A stretch of 35,426 nt of DNA from Thiohalomonas denitrificans. Lineage in GTDB: Bacteria > Pseudomonadota > Gammaproteobacteria > Thiohalomonadales > Thiohalomonadaceae. A model generated the notes under the pieces. It saw only the letters and a list, made by a program, of their open reading frames with translations. It was not told the DNA's origin and did not search any database. The stretch spans positions 1 to 35,426 of the forward strand of contig NZ_FMWD01000014.1 in NCBI RefSeq assembly GCF_900102855.1. The letters run 5' to 3'. A program made the translations under genes and the position numbers. Below, piece by piece: positions 7,137-15,863 of the stretch. Every line of letters starts with the position of its first letter. Within the stretch, counting starts at the first letter, position 1.

Positions 7137-8354
7137 TTATTTCGTCGCGCGTTGATAATGAGCCCTATACTGCCCAAACATTGCACAGTTTCCCCAATCT
7201 TTAACGATACGTTCTCGCCCTTGCGACCCAATATCATCCCGCCCTTCCTTGCCCAGCATTAGAACCTCGCGAACCTTCTCCGCAAATCCTTCTGCGACAC
7301 CAACCGGCGACGTATACCTATCCCCCACTAAACGCCGAAGCACCTCGACATCCGAAGCAATTACAGGCACACCGCATGCGAGTGCCTCTGCAACTACTAG
7401 TCCAAATGATTCCGAGTACGATGGACACACAAGCACGTCCAGTCCGTTCATTATCGATTCGATATCGGTCCGTTCACCAAGCAAGTAACAACAATGCGAG
7501 AGACCCGACGATTCCACCATTCTTACAAGGTCAGGGTTTTCGGTAAGGACTTCCGTCCCGGCCAAAACAAACTGGATTTGCGGAATAGATGCTTTTAAGC
7601 TCTCAGCCATCTCCAGAAACACATCAAATCCTTTTATCGGGGAGAATCTCGCGACCATGCCCACCAAACGAACATGATCTTCCAACAGAAGTTCTTGTCG
7701 AAACTGCTTCCGCAATGTGGCTGCTGGCCGAAATCTGTCCGTATTCACGCCATTGTTTATAACGATGCCTGGTTTTGCACGATAACCAAGCATTTCATGA
7801 ACCGTTTTCGCATAATCGGAACAGTAAACAATAGAATCAGGAATATAGTACGACAGAAAAGCAAGAGCTTTTACTATTAACCACGTGCGGCCTTTCTCAT
7901 GAACCCCATCGGGGCTAGCGTGATGAACGGACCAAATGATCGGCCTTGAACCACTTAGCTTTGCCGCCAAACCACCTAGGAGATCTGCGTGGTAAAGCCA
8001 AGTTTGCACTATGTCGGGCTGCTCCTGACGTAGCAGTCGAGCCACACGGCAAAATCCCATTACCGCGCTTCGTGGGCCAGTAATACCAATACAGTGTACC
8101 CGGCAGCCCAATGCCTCCAGCCGTCTCGCCAAATCCGTTTCGCGAGTCAGCGAAATCACAATATGTTCAAACTCGGGAGCCGATAGGGCATGCGTCAAAG
8201 CCAAAAGAAGTTGCTGCGCCCCACCTAACTCCAAACTACTAATAACATGGCATATTTTTTTTCTGCCAGAATCACTCATACCAGATTGCAAATGCCTCGT
8301 TTCGCGTTCCACGAACAAATTTTTCTGATCCTCATAAACGCGCCATGCTTTCAT
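7137..8354 (-). CDS. Glycosyltransferase family 4
   Basis: A 405-aa GT-B enzyme. Its N-terminal domain has ICHVISSLELGGAQQLL (about 34-50) and PDIVQTWLYHADLLGG. The C-terminal domain has VARFSPIKGFDVFLE and the conserved PSYSESFGLVVAEALACG. The start at ATG 8354 overlaps the TGA of the decayed polymerase fragment as ATGA, the coupling used throughout this locus. ATG 8279 (MSDSGRKKI) would give a more typical N-terminus and remains possible. Neither has a clear Shine-Dalgarno. The sugar donor is not predictable. Confidence 0.88.
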   Translation of the reverse strand: MKAWRVYEDQKNLFVERETRHLQSGMSDSGRKKICHVISSLELGGAQQLLLALTHALSAPEFEHIVISLTRETDLARRLEALGCRVHCIGITGPRSAVMGFCRVARLLRQEQPDIVQTWLYHADLLGGLAAKLSGSRPIIWSVHHASPDGVHEKGRTWLIVKALAFLSYYIPDSIVYCSDYAKTVHEMLGYRAKPGIVINNGVNTDRFRPAATLRKQFRQELLLEDHVRLVGMVARFSPIKGFDVFLEMAESLKASIPQIQFVLAGTEVLTENPDLVRMVESSGLSHCCYLLGERTDIESIMNGLDVLVCPSYSESFGLVVAEALACGVPVIASDVEVLRRLVGDRYTSPVGVAEGFAEKVREVLMLGKEGRDDIGSQGRERIVKDWGNCAMFGQYRAHYQRATK

Positions 8355-8640
8355 ACCAGACGACTGTTAGCGCGCCGAAAGCGCCAAAACAGCAAATCGC
8401 AAATCACCCCTAGCAAAAGCCAATTAAGTTTCATAGATACAGGCAAACCATGCAGAGGAACATTGATTATTATTCCCATACCCGTGGTAAAAATACCTCC
8501 CGCAGCGTCACCATATTGCTTCCAATACCGTCTGCATACTATTCTTCTTAGTAGAACTACTAAAACCCCGAAAACAAGAAGGCCTGCCATAAGCCCTAGC
8601 TCCGCACTAATCCATAGCAATGCATTGTGCAGATCGGTGG
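8351..8640 (-). pseudogene. C-terminal remnant of an O-antigen polymerase/ligase
   Basis: The minus strand reads LHNALLWISAELGLMAGLL from about 8628, matching the His-Asn and aromatic/Glu-Leu-Gly region near the C-terminal end of Wzy/WaaL-type (Wzy_C) membrane proteins. Two hydrophobic segments and a basic tail follow. Upstream the frame meets a TGA near 8655 and the sequence becomes IS66-like, so the N-terminal 300 or so residues expected for this family are missing. The stop at 8351-8353 overlaps the next gene's ATG. No ATG precedes the conserved part, so it is not expected to be functional. Confidence 0.7.
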
Positions 8641-8689
8641 TCTCGGAAAGATCTAACTGCCCTCAGCCATCCACTCATTTTCACACGAC

Positions 8690-8904
8690 AAAAAAAGACT
8701 TGGGATAGCGCACGGTGTGCCTCAATTTTCTCCACAAACGCTTCCATGATCGGGATCAGCCATTGTTCACGCATGCGTGGCATCCTTACGGGAAAAACGT
8801 TGGTGGGTGAGATAGTGGACCTTCTCTTAGAGAAGCCGATTTTCGCGTCGAAGTTGCTCGTTGATATGCCTCAACTCTGCAATGGCGGGAGGCCGAATTG
8901 CCAT
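8690..8904 (-). pseudogene. Decayed IS66-family TnpC fragment
   Basis: From ATG 8904 the minus strand reads INEQLRRENRLL, stop, then EKVHYLTHQRFSRKD. This closely follows the N-terminal coiled segment of IS66 TnpC (LR.EN.LLREKV..L.HQ.FGRKSE). An in-frame TAA and later frameshifts break it. A further stretch, REQWLIPIMEAFVEKIEAHR, read around 8700-8765, may belong to a later part of the same protein after an internal deletion; that part is less sure. The fragment abuts the truncated polymerase gene and probably records the event that destroyed it. The remainder, 8905-8988, shows nothing recognisable. Confidence 0.6.
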
Positions 8905-8988
8905 CCATTTAGTTCGCTGTCGATGCCCCCGTACGCATGCGCTTATTCTACCAGATTACCGGAAATACCAGGTTTTTTTCGCTCTGAA

Positions 8989-9945
8989 TTAATCTGCCAG
9001 AACGTGGTTAACTAAGTGCTTACCTTTCCACCGCAAGCTACGTGCAGCTCTATAGCTAGCCAGTAGCAACTCGTAATGCATAAGCGAACAAAAGAGCACC
9101 CCGAGCGCAGTCAGTTGTCGATTACGACTTTCCCGGTTCGAAAGTAATTTAATCCGCGTTTTCCACCAAAACTCAAACCACCTCCGGGACATACTACTAC
9201 CTATCTCTTCGGATTTTTTCGCCGTGATCTCCGCTTTGTCCGATTGCCGCCCTTTATGAATTTGTGACAGAATACGTCTTGTATTCCTCATCTGAACAAA
9301 AGCATTCCTAGATGACATACCTGCAGGGTTTGTTCTGTAAAACAAGACATTCTGTGATAGATTTGCTATCACATAATTGGCAAGATGCGCGCGAACCAAA
9401 AAGTCAATATCCTCCGAAGCCATCAAGTCTCGATAACCTCCTAAATGCTCGTAAACTTCTTTTCTGACCATATATGTTGGATGGATTACAGGGCATCCGT
9501 ATTTGAGAAACTGCTCAATTGCATACGCGTCCGTCGGCTTGCGTAGCCCCCCTCCTCGTTTGCCCTCCATGTCGATCTGAATTGCCTGCCCACCCAATAT
9601 TGATATCTCAGGGTGAGAGTCAAGATGTTCCGTCTGCTTTCTTATTCTAAACGGCATAGAGATATCATCAGCATCCATTCGTGCGACAAGCTTTCCACGC
9701 GCCAAGGAAATGCCCTCGTTCAAAGAGGCAACCAGACCTTTGTTCGCCCTAGTGACTACTTTGATGCGCGGATCTGCAGAGGAAAATCGAGATATCACTT
9801 CGCCAGTACCATCTGTAGAGCCATCATTAATTATAATTAACTCAATATTTCGATAATCCTGTTCCAGGATCGACGAAATGGCTTGGCTAATATAGGTCTC
9901 ACAATTAAATGCCGGCATCACAACCGACACCAACTCTTCAGTCAT
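8989..9945 (-). CDS. Glycosyltransferase family 2
   Basis: A 318-aa GT-A enzyme with the standard N-terminal pattern VSVVMPAFNCETYI, NDGSTDGT, the metal-binding ARMDADD (DXD type) and SEDIDFLVRA as the ED acceptor-site motif. The C-terminal 70 residues are basic and probably contact the membrane. GTG 9951, ATG 9948 and ATG 9945 are all in frame. AAAGGG sits 7 bases before 9945, which is why I choose it. The start overlaps the end of the preceding gene by 8 bp. The transferred sugar is unknown. Confidence 0.9.
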   Translation of the reverse strand: MTEELVSVVMPAFNCETYISQAISSILEQDYRNIELIIINDGSTDGTGEVISRFSSADPRIKVVTRANKGLVASLNEGISLARGKLVARMDADDISMPFRIRKQTEHLDSHPEISILGGQAIQIDMEGKRGGGLRKPTDAYAIEQFLKYGCPVIHPTYMVRKEVYEHLGGYRDLMASEDIDFLVRAHLANYVIANLSQNVLFYRTNPAGMSSRNAFVQMRNTRRILSQIHKGRQSDKAEITAKKSEEIGSSMSRRWFEFWWKTRIKLLSNRESRNRQLTALGVLFCSLMHYELLLASYRAARSLRWKGKHLVNHVLAD

Positions 9946-11416
9946 CATCACGCCCTTTCAACCGCCTGTATATCGTTCGAGCCTTTCGGTATAGACCGAC
10001 ACACTTCAGGGCTTCGACTATTTGCTTCCGAGCCCTCGCTCTCGCGAAGAGCATCTCTTTTTTTACCTGTGCTACCAATGCATTGAAAACACCGCCTTCA
10101 ACTAAAGCCGCCATCATTTCGATATCGACCAGATCCTTCTCCTCCCGACGCGCCGCCTTCATTCTATAGACCTGCCTAAACGCAGAGAACTTGATCCCCC
10201 TATAGAAAAAGTAGTACTTTGGATTCAATATCAATTCACTCTTACTCACGCCATGGAAGCGCATTTCCGAATCGTGATCGTCGATACCATCGTTGCGGAA
10301 CGAGTGCGTTTCTAGCGCGATCACGTCAATATCACGCGCTTTCCTCAAACCGTAGAGCGCAAGAACGAGCCCTGAATCGATAACGAATCGATTCATTCCC
10401 ATGCTTTCGAGGCTTAACCGTTGCCGAAAGCTTTCTAAGGCACAGTGCGTTTCCGGGAACTTGGTCGGAAAGCTGTGATTTAGAAAGTGAACTGCGTTTT
10501 CGTTGAATAGTAACCGAGATACTCGAACCGCTTCTTCGTGCGTGTCGGTAATGTGAATCGAGTGTTTACCGATTCCGACCATTTCTCGCACTTTTGTCTT
10601 GATTTTTGTGACCTGCTCAATTGATTCCGCCTGAAATGCAACAACCCTTAAGTCTTCGCCATTCCCAAAACAAGGAGCAAGCTTACCTTCTGCCCCACGG
10701 TAATGCTCTTCCTCTTTTCCTAGCCAATGTTCGTTAGCATAAACTTGTGTTATTAAGTTATGCGCGCCTCTATAGGTCAGCTTTACCTTTTTCTCGTAGA
10801 TCACACGTCCGAATGTCGTATCAATCGGAATAGATTTCTTGTTTGAACTGGGCCAAAGAATTGCAATGTATACATTTTCCGCAATTTCGACAAACTTGGA
10901 AACAGCAATTTCAACGTCACGGGGCCTCATCCCACGACTAAGGAAGAATTTGTAACCATAGTCAGGTGGCGGCGTCAACATGGAGACGGTAACAACACTC
11001 CTTCCCGTAACATATCCTGCTGCCACGCGGTGTGCTCCGTTTAAAATGCTCCCGTCAGCTGCCAAAGGTACATAGCTTTTATCCGAATCAAACGGTGCCC
11101 GCCGAAGGGACTCGTAAAGCCCTTCAAAATCCTCTATATATCGTTCTAAGCTATTTTTATCTTCATTACCCGGCTCCTGAAACCTTCCTAAGGAAAAACA
11201 CCTTAGGTGCGATTCATAGATATCTCTAGCAAAATCGGAGCTGTACGACTTCATCTCGAGGAAAAGGATTTTAATTGCCAGATCCAATCGATTGTGAGTA
11301 ATCAATCCGGCCGGCGACACGTGTTTCGGCGTGCATTCGTTGTCCGCAATCAACGGCCATAAGTGCTCATCGACCTTTCCGATAAGCTCCCTTCCCTGTA
11401 TCACTGATTCACTCAT
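9938..11416 (-). CDS. Two-domain protein: ParB/Srx-like N-terminus, nucleotidyltransferase-like C-terminus; function unknown
   Basis: I do not recognise a named gene. The 492-aa protein starts at ATG 11416 (MSESVIQGREL). Residues about 114-145 read VPLAADGSILNGAHRVAAGY, the GxHR pattern of ParB/Srx-fold proteins; that fold includes ATP- or ADP-using free-serine kinases (SbnI, SerK) as well as ParB. A middle stretch (about 285-314, SIHITDTHEEAVRV to HFLNH) is compact and polar. Residues 348-370 (LVLALYGLRKARDIDVIAL) look like the GL.K.RDID strand-turn of nucleotidyltransferase-fold proteins, followed by YRGIKFSAFRQVYRMKAARR and EEKDLVDIEMM, common in such domains. The last 45 residues are basic. 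It sits between a GT10 and a GT2 gene, so a role in phosphorylating or nucleotidylating a glycan part is conceivable but unproven. Confidence 0.75.
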   Translation of the reverse strand: MSESVIQGRELIGKVDEHLWPLIADNECTPKHVSPAGLITHNRLDLAIKILFLEMKSYSSDFARDIYESHLRCFSLGRFQEPGNEDKNSLERYIEDFEGLYESLRRAPFDSDKSYVPLAADGSILNGAHRVAAGYVTGRSVVTVSMLTPPPDYGYKFFLSRGMRPRDVEIAVSKFVEIAENVYIAILWPSSNKKSIPIDTTFGRVIYEKKVKLTYRGAHNLITQVYANEHWLGKEEEHYRGAEGKLAPCFGNGEDLRVVAFQAESIEQVTKIKTKVREMVGIGKHSIHITDTHEEAVRVSRLLFNENAVHFLNHSFPTKFPETHCALESFRQRLSLESMGMNRFVIDSGLVLALYGLRKARDIDVIALETHSFRNDGIDDHDSEMRFHGVSKSELILNPKYYFFYRGIKFSAFRQVYRMKAARREEKDLVDIEMMAALVEGGVFNALVAQVKKEMLFARARARKQIVEALKCVGLYRKARTIYRRLKGRDDD

Positions 11417-11438
11417 ATAGAAGCCCCACCCTTCCGCA

Positions 11439-12443
11439 TCACACCCCAACGACTTCGTCAACGATAGTTCGCGCAAAGGTTCTCGCCGAAAACCGGTCGG
11501 CTGCCCCACCGTAAATGAATTCCAAGATGTTGCGCTGATACTCTAGATACGCATCATCAGACAGAGCGGAAATATATTCATACAATTCATCAAAACTTTC
11601 GTAACGTCTGAAATCAATAAAACACTCCTCAGGAATATAATCCTTTATATTGTTCGCACCAAAATAGATGGGAACACACCCGGAGAACAGGCAGTCGAAT
11701 ATTTTCTCTGTAATATACCCGGGGACATTCACGACATTTTCGAATGCAATCCCGAATTTATATCGACTTAAAACATTAGCTTTCGACAACACTTCCCCAC
11801 GATAAGACCGGTATTTCTCTGCAAACAAGAGGTCCAATACATACACAACTGGCCGAACCCTCCTCAGAACGCTCGAAAGTAAAGATGCCCCCAAGTTCAA
11901 GCGGTTCCAGCCTCGCCCGTAAAGGTCAAAATCCGACGGATGGTTACCTTCGAACCAGCGAATCACTTCCCTACGCTTGGAATACAATTCACCGCGTGCG
12001 TTAGATGACTTGTTGCTTATTATCAATGCACATAGTTTCTGCCTGTCTACCAAACCGGTTGGAATTCTCTCAGGGAAGCTAAAGCCATAGCATACCTTCA
12101 CGTAGCTCTCATTCAAACAAACCAATCCATCATGCCACGTAAAAATCTTTTTGAAATGCCTATGATTTTTTCTTCTATAGCTTTCGGGCCGAATTATCGA
12201 ACTTTCCACTAGTAGTGCATAGTTCTCACCGGAGGGACTCAAACTGGCCTCAAAGCCGCTCTTTAGATCGTGCATAATTACAGCATCGGCTTCCGCAGGC
12301 GCCAGAATATCCGACGTATGTATCTGATGTCCGAGTCGGGCGAATTCATCCTTCATTTTCGCATACTTGGCCCGAGTCGGGTCGGATTCATCAAAGATAC
12401 GGTCGCCTTGGTATGGCTTGTCTGTGACAAATGAAATCAGCAT
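11439..12443 (-). CDS. Glycosyltransferase family 10, probable alpha-1,3/1,4-fucosyltransferase
   Basis: The 334-aa protein carries the GT10 core signature: KFGIAFENVVNVPGYITEKI (229-248), then GCVPIYFGANNIKDYIPEE (255-273), with the FEN and Y-x-TEK elements that bind GDP-fucose in known members. DFDLYGRGWN (171-180) also fits. It would add L-fucose from GDP-fucose to a growing repeat unit in the cytoplasm. The donor pathway (manC, gmd, fcl) is encoded a few genes upstream, which supports the call. ATG 12443 starts it 54 bp after the FkbM gene; no strong ribosome site is visible. The length is in the range of bacterial GT10 enzymes. Confidence 0.88.
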   Translation of the reverse strand: MLISFVTDKPYQGDRIFDESDPTRAKYAKMKDEFARLGHQIHTSDILAPAEADAVIMHDLKSGFEASLSPSGENYALLVESSIIRPESYRRKNHRHFKKIFTWHDGLVCLNESYVKVCYGFSFPERIPTGLVDRQKLCALIISNKSSNARGELYSKRREVIRWFEGNHPSDFDLYGRGWNRLNLGASLLSSVLRRVRPVVYVLDLLFAEKYRSYRGEVLSKANVLSRYKFGIAFENVVNVPGYITEKIFDCLFSGCVPIYFGANNIKDYIPEECFIDFRRYESFDELYEYISALSDDAYLEYQRNILEFIYGGAADRFSARTFARTIVDEVVGV

Positions 12444-12497
12444 ATTCGACTCAAGTATATTCCATCGCTAGTAGTAAATATCTAATGGACTTTCGCC

Positions 12498-13415
12498 CTA
12501 GTGGGATAACAAACCAGCATGTTTCTCAAAATCGTCTTTATGTATAAAGAAGAAATTGTAATCCGGCAGTGCATGAACATCTCCAACGCGCACAAGCATT
12601 CCCTCGTTCGCCCAGAATATCTCGTACCCTTGGCTCAACACCATTTCAATCAGCTGTTGCGGAGTGTAGCCGAAAAGTTTTGTCGAACGCTCCTGTATTT
12701 CCAAAAATAAGATAGGCTTAAATCGCTTAAGAACGCCACGTGCTCCTTTCAACATAAGGAGCTCCGCCCCTTCTATATCCGCCTTTATAAAGTTGACTCG
12801 CGAAATCGAATTCTCATCCACATACTCGTCCAATGAGACTGTTTTAACTGAGAATTGATTGAAGGACCTTTTGTATCGATGCAACTTAAACGACCCCGAA
12901 ATTCCAATGTCGGGAAGAAATATTTCCTTTGTCCCGCTTGCCTCGTCTAATGCTCGACCGTCTACATTTACATTATATGAATGATTTAGATCAATATTGC
13001 GTTTTAATATATCAAGCGTATGCGGTAAAGGTTCGAATGCATAAACCATCCCCCTTTCACCTACAGCGAAGCTCATAAGTATTGCGTAATACCCGAAATT
13101 CGCACCCACATCAATGCAAACATCTCCACGTTCAACCAACTTGGCCACGATTTCTGTTTCTTTCTTTTCGAAGCTTCCGATAATTGGGATAGAAAATAGC
13201 CCCGAAGCAGTTCCTTCAAGTGGCGCAAACTCATACCTTCGTCCGTCCTTCAGCCCGATTATCGCACTTCCTTCCGCGAAACGGATCTCATTTATATCAC
13301 CAATGGCACATAATTCTGTGAAATAGCGATAGCTGAATTGCATGGCGCTTACGCGTCTCTTTAAAGCTATGCTTTTGAGTTTCGATTGGAGCAATGCGGA
13401 GACTGGCAGTTTCAT
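12498..13415 (-). CDS. FkbM-family methyltransferase
   Basis: This 305-aa enzyme shows the FkbM methyltransferase motifs: VCIDVGANFGYYAILMS (99-115, SAM binding), VYAFEPLP, LDEYVDE, FIKADIEGAELLMLKGA and PILFLEIQ. Family members methylate sugar hydroxyls in polyketides, glycolipids and polysaccharides, so an O-methyl decoration of the glycan is likely; position and sugar are unknown. The start ATG 13415 overlaps the flippase stop as TAATG, suggesting coupled translation. The first 95 residues before the SAM motif are longer than a minimal domain but usual for this family. Confidence 0.9.
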   Translation of the reverse strand: MKLPVSALLQSKLKSIALKRRVSAMQFSYRYFTELCAIGDINEIRFAEGSAIIGLKDGRRYEFAPLEGTASGLFSIPIIGSFEKKETEIVAKLVERGDVCIDVGANFGYYAILMSFAVGERGMVYAFEPLPHTLDILKRNIDLNHSYNVNVDGRALDEASGTKEIFLPDIGISGSFKLHRYKRSFNQFSVKTVSLDEYVDENSISRVNFIKADIEGAELLMLKGARGVLKRFKPILFLEIQERSTKLFGYTPQQLIEMVLSQGYEIFWANEGMLVRVGDVHALPDYNFFFIHKDDFEKHAGLLSH

Positions 13416-14752
13416 TAGCGGTCTCGTCTTTGAAATACTGTTAATAGAGCACGAGGGTCAAAACAGCTCACCTTCATGTTCAAGTGTTTTCTAAGGTCAC
13501 GATCGAGGACGTCATAGAGATAATTCATTGCAGCAAGGGAAAGCAAAGTCGCAAATGCAGCGCCCTGAATGCCGTAGGAAGGAATTAACACAAAATTTAA
13601 GCCAATGTTCATGGCCGCGCCAAAAACCGATCTATATAGGTATTTTTTTTCGTACGATTCAGAATACAGAAACTTAACGAAAGCAGCGTTTAAAAAGAAG
13701 AAAACGCCGGCCCAAATATGGATCACAAGGACCGACGATGCCGAAGCGTACTCCGCTCCGTACAACGATCCGATTATCGAGTCACTAAGGAAAGTTACTG
13801 GTAGCGCCACAGCAATTGCAATCCAGACAACCAAGGAATAGAGATTTTTTAATCTTTTTCGATAAAGTTCAACGTCTATTTCCTTCGCCCGCAATATCGC
13901 AGGAAAAACCGAGCCGGTAATTGCGATGGGAATAAAGTAGAATGCCTCGCTTAACCGAACGGCGGCAGCATACTGCCCAACATCATTCGCACCCACCATT
14001 TCTAACAGCATTATCTGATCGATCTTCATATAAACCGAAGCCGAAAATGCGGTCAGAACCAGAGGGAGTGATGCCTTCAATAAGTCGATGGCTATGTTTT
14101 TCTCGAACACCCACTGCCTAATTGACCGTCTGTTGGCCGAATAGAAATATAGTAAACCTGCGGCAAACATCATTACTTCCAGAAGGAATGCCCAGCCAAA
14201 CCACACAAGAGGAGCATTCATAAGAATGAAACACACTCGGACAGCGCTTGCGCTCAGTAGCGCCAATGTGCTTGCAAACACAACACTCCGGCTTTTCACA
14301 ATGCTCTGGAAATAGAAATCCATCACGTAAAAAGCATGGAAGAACACAACCGCTCCCATAATGAGCAGCAATTCCTTCGCCTCACGAGGTGCAGCAAATA
14401 CTGAATAAGCGACTAGCAGGAGGTACAAACAAGCGGCAGCAACTAACTTAAGAGCGAACGCCGTTCCAACTAGGTGCTCGTGTTTTTCCCTTGCAAATAC
14501 AAGCTTTCGGACGACGACAGCATCCAAACCTAAAGTCGCTACTGCTGCAAACATCCCAACCAAACTCATCACATAGCTGTAGGTTCCGAATTGTTCACTG
14601 CCGAGGTAGCGAGCTATCCATACGCCAACAAGGAGACCAACAACGATACGTAAAACCTTCTCCAGCAAAAGCCATGCTGTATTTTTAAAATATCTGACAA
14701 ACCCGTGATGCTTGGTCAGCTTTATAAGTTGAGCCCTTACATGTTTCGGCAT
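13415..14752 (-). CDS. wzx: Wzx-type polysaccharide flippase (MOP superfamily)
   Basis: The 445-aa membrane protein has about 12-14 hydrophobic segments and a typical MOP/PST start (LLLEKVLRIVVGLLVGVWIARYLGSEQFGTYSYVMSLVGMF). The mid-protein stretch VYMKIDQIMLLEMVGANDVGQYAAA is characteristic of Wzx proteins. It would move the undecaprenyl-PP-linked repeat unit across the inner membrane. It begins at ATG 14752, 151 bp after fcl; that gap is AT-rich and shows no gene, and could hold a promoter though none stands out. A second flippase is at 32047. Confidence 0.9.
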   Translation of the reverse strand: MPKHVRAQLIKLTKHHGFVRYFKNTAWLLLEKVLRIVVGLLVGVWIARYLGSEQFGTYSYVMSLVGMFAAVATLGLDAVVVRKLVFAREKHEHLVGTAFALKLVAAACLYLLLVAYSVFAAPREAKELLLIMGAVVFFHAFYVMDFYFQSIVKSRSVVFASTLALLSASAVRVCFILMNAPLVWFGWAFLLEVMMFAAGLLYFYSANRRSIRQWVFEKNIAIDLLKASLPLVLTAFSASVYMKIDQIMLLEMVGANDVGQYAAAVRLSEAFYFIPIAITGSVFPAILRAKEIDVELYRKRLKNLYSLVVWIAIAVALPVTFLSDSIIGSLYGAEYASASSVLVIHIWAGVFFFLNAAFVKFLYSESYEKKYLYRSVFGAAMNIGLNFVLIPSYGIQGAAFATLLSLAAMNYLYDVLDRDLRKHLNMKVSCFDPRALLTVFQRRDR

Positions 14753-14903
14753 TGTATAGTACTGATTTCATGAGCATCGTCCTGATCGTCTTACCAATAG
14801 ACATCAAGACTACATTTATTGCATCTCTGTTTTTCAAAGTTAAAATTTACCACCAACTTAGGACCTCTTTTGGAGGCGCCAGAGTCGTTTCAATCGTCAA
14901 ATT

Positions 14904-15863
14904 TCAACTAGGCTTTTCCAGAAACTCTTTGTATGCCCGTAGCAACCCCTCGCGAAGCGGCGTTTTTGGCGTCCATCCCGTGTCGGTAAGCAACCTAGAA
15001 TCCATTCGTTTCCGAGGCGTGCCATCAGGCTTGCTAGGATCCTGCTCAATGCGGCCCGTGAAGCCGGTGACCTGTTTTACCAACGCGGCCAACTCCGCGA
15101 TAGTGACGTCTTCGCCACAGCCAACGTTGATGTGGGTTTGCATCGGTTTTGTCAGGCCGGCCAAAGTAGCGCGATCAAGTTCCATAACATGGAGACTCGC
15201 TTCTGCCATATCGTCGACGTAAAGGAATTCGCGTCGCGGCGTGCCGGTGCCCCAAATGACGACTGCATCAGCATTATCCTGTTTTGCCTCATGAAAGCGG
15301 CGAATCAGTGCAGGAATGACGTGGCTGTTTTCCGGATGATAATTGTCCCCTGGGCCATATAGATTGGTCGGCATCACACTGCGATAATCGGTGCCATACT
15401 GCCGGTTGTACGATTCGCACAGTTTTATCCCTGCAATTTTGGCAATGGCATAGGGCTCGTTGGTCGGCTCCAGGGGGCCGGTTAGCAAGGCATTCTCCGC
15501 CATCGGCTGCGGGGCGAGCTTGGGGTAGATACAACTGGAGCCTAGAAAGAGCAGCTTTTGGACACCCGTTCGCCATGCTTCATGAATGACGTTGGCCTCG
15601 ATCATCACGTTCTGGTAGATGAAGTCGGCCGGATAGGTGTTATTGGCATGAATACCGCCAACTTTGGCTGCGGCCAGATAGACCTGGTCCGGACGTTCAT
15701 CCTCAAAAAAGGCGCGTACCGCCTGTTGGTTCGTGAGATCGAGTTCCGCATGCGTGCGGGTAATGATATTTGCCTCGCCTCGTTCTTCCAGTGCCCGGAC
15801 AATAGCTGACCCGACCATTCCACGATGGCCTGCGACATAGATTTTGCTGCCACCACTACTCAT
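14904..15863 (-). CDS. fcl: GDP-L-fucose synthase
   Basis: A 319-aa extended SDR that performs the 3,5-epimerisation and 4-reduction of GDP-4-keto-6-deoxymannose to GDP-L-fucose. The nucleotide site [10 protein letters not shown] is at 11-20, the catalytic LGSSCIYP near 107-114, and YAIAK with Y138 and K142. [13 protein letters not shown] and [12 protein letters not shown] near the C-terminus are hallmark Fcl/WcaG stretches. ATG 15863 overlaps the gmd stop as ATGA; codons upstream to 15914 are inside gmd. A degraded copy of the C-terminal part of another fcl lies at 22314-22430. Confidence 0.97.
   Translation of the reverse strand: MSSGGSKIYVAGHRGMVGSAIVRALEERGEANIITRTHAELDLTNQQAVRAFFEDERPDQVYLAAAKVGGIHANNTYPADFIYQNVMIEANVIHEAWRTGVQKLLFLGSSCIYPKLAPQPMAENALLTGPLEPTNEPYAIAKIAGIKLCESYNRQYGTDYRSVMPTNLYGPGDNYHPENSHVIPALIRRFHEAKQDNADAVVIWGTGTPRREFLYVDDMAEASLHVMELDRATLAGLTKPMQTHINVGCGEDVTIAELAALVKQVTGFTGRIEQDPSKPDGTPRKRMDSRLLTDTGWTPKTPLREGLLRAYKEFLEKPS

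Noticed and set aside
8620-9015. Plus-strand frame of about 131 codons
   Set aside because: It crosses the polymerase remnant, the IS66 remnant and the end of the GT2 gene, all of which read on the minus strand.
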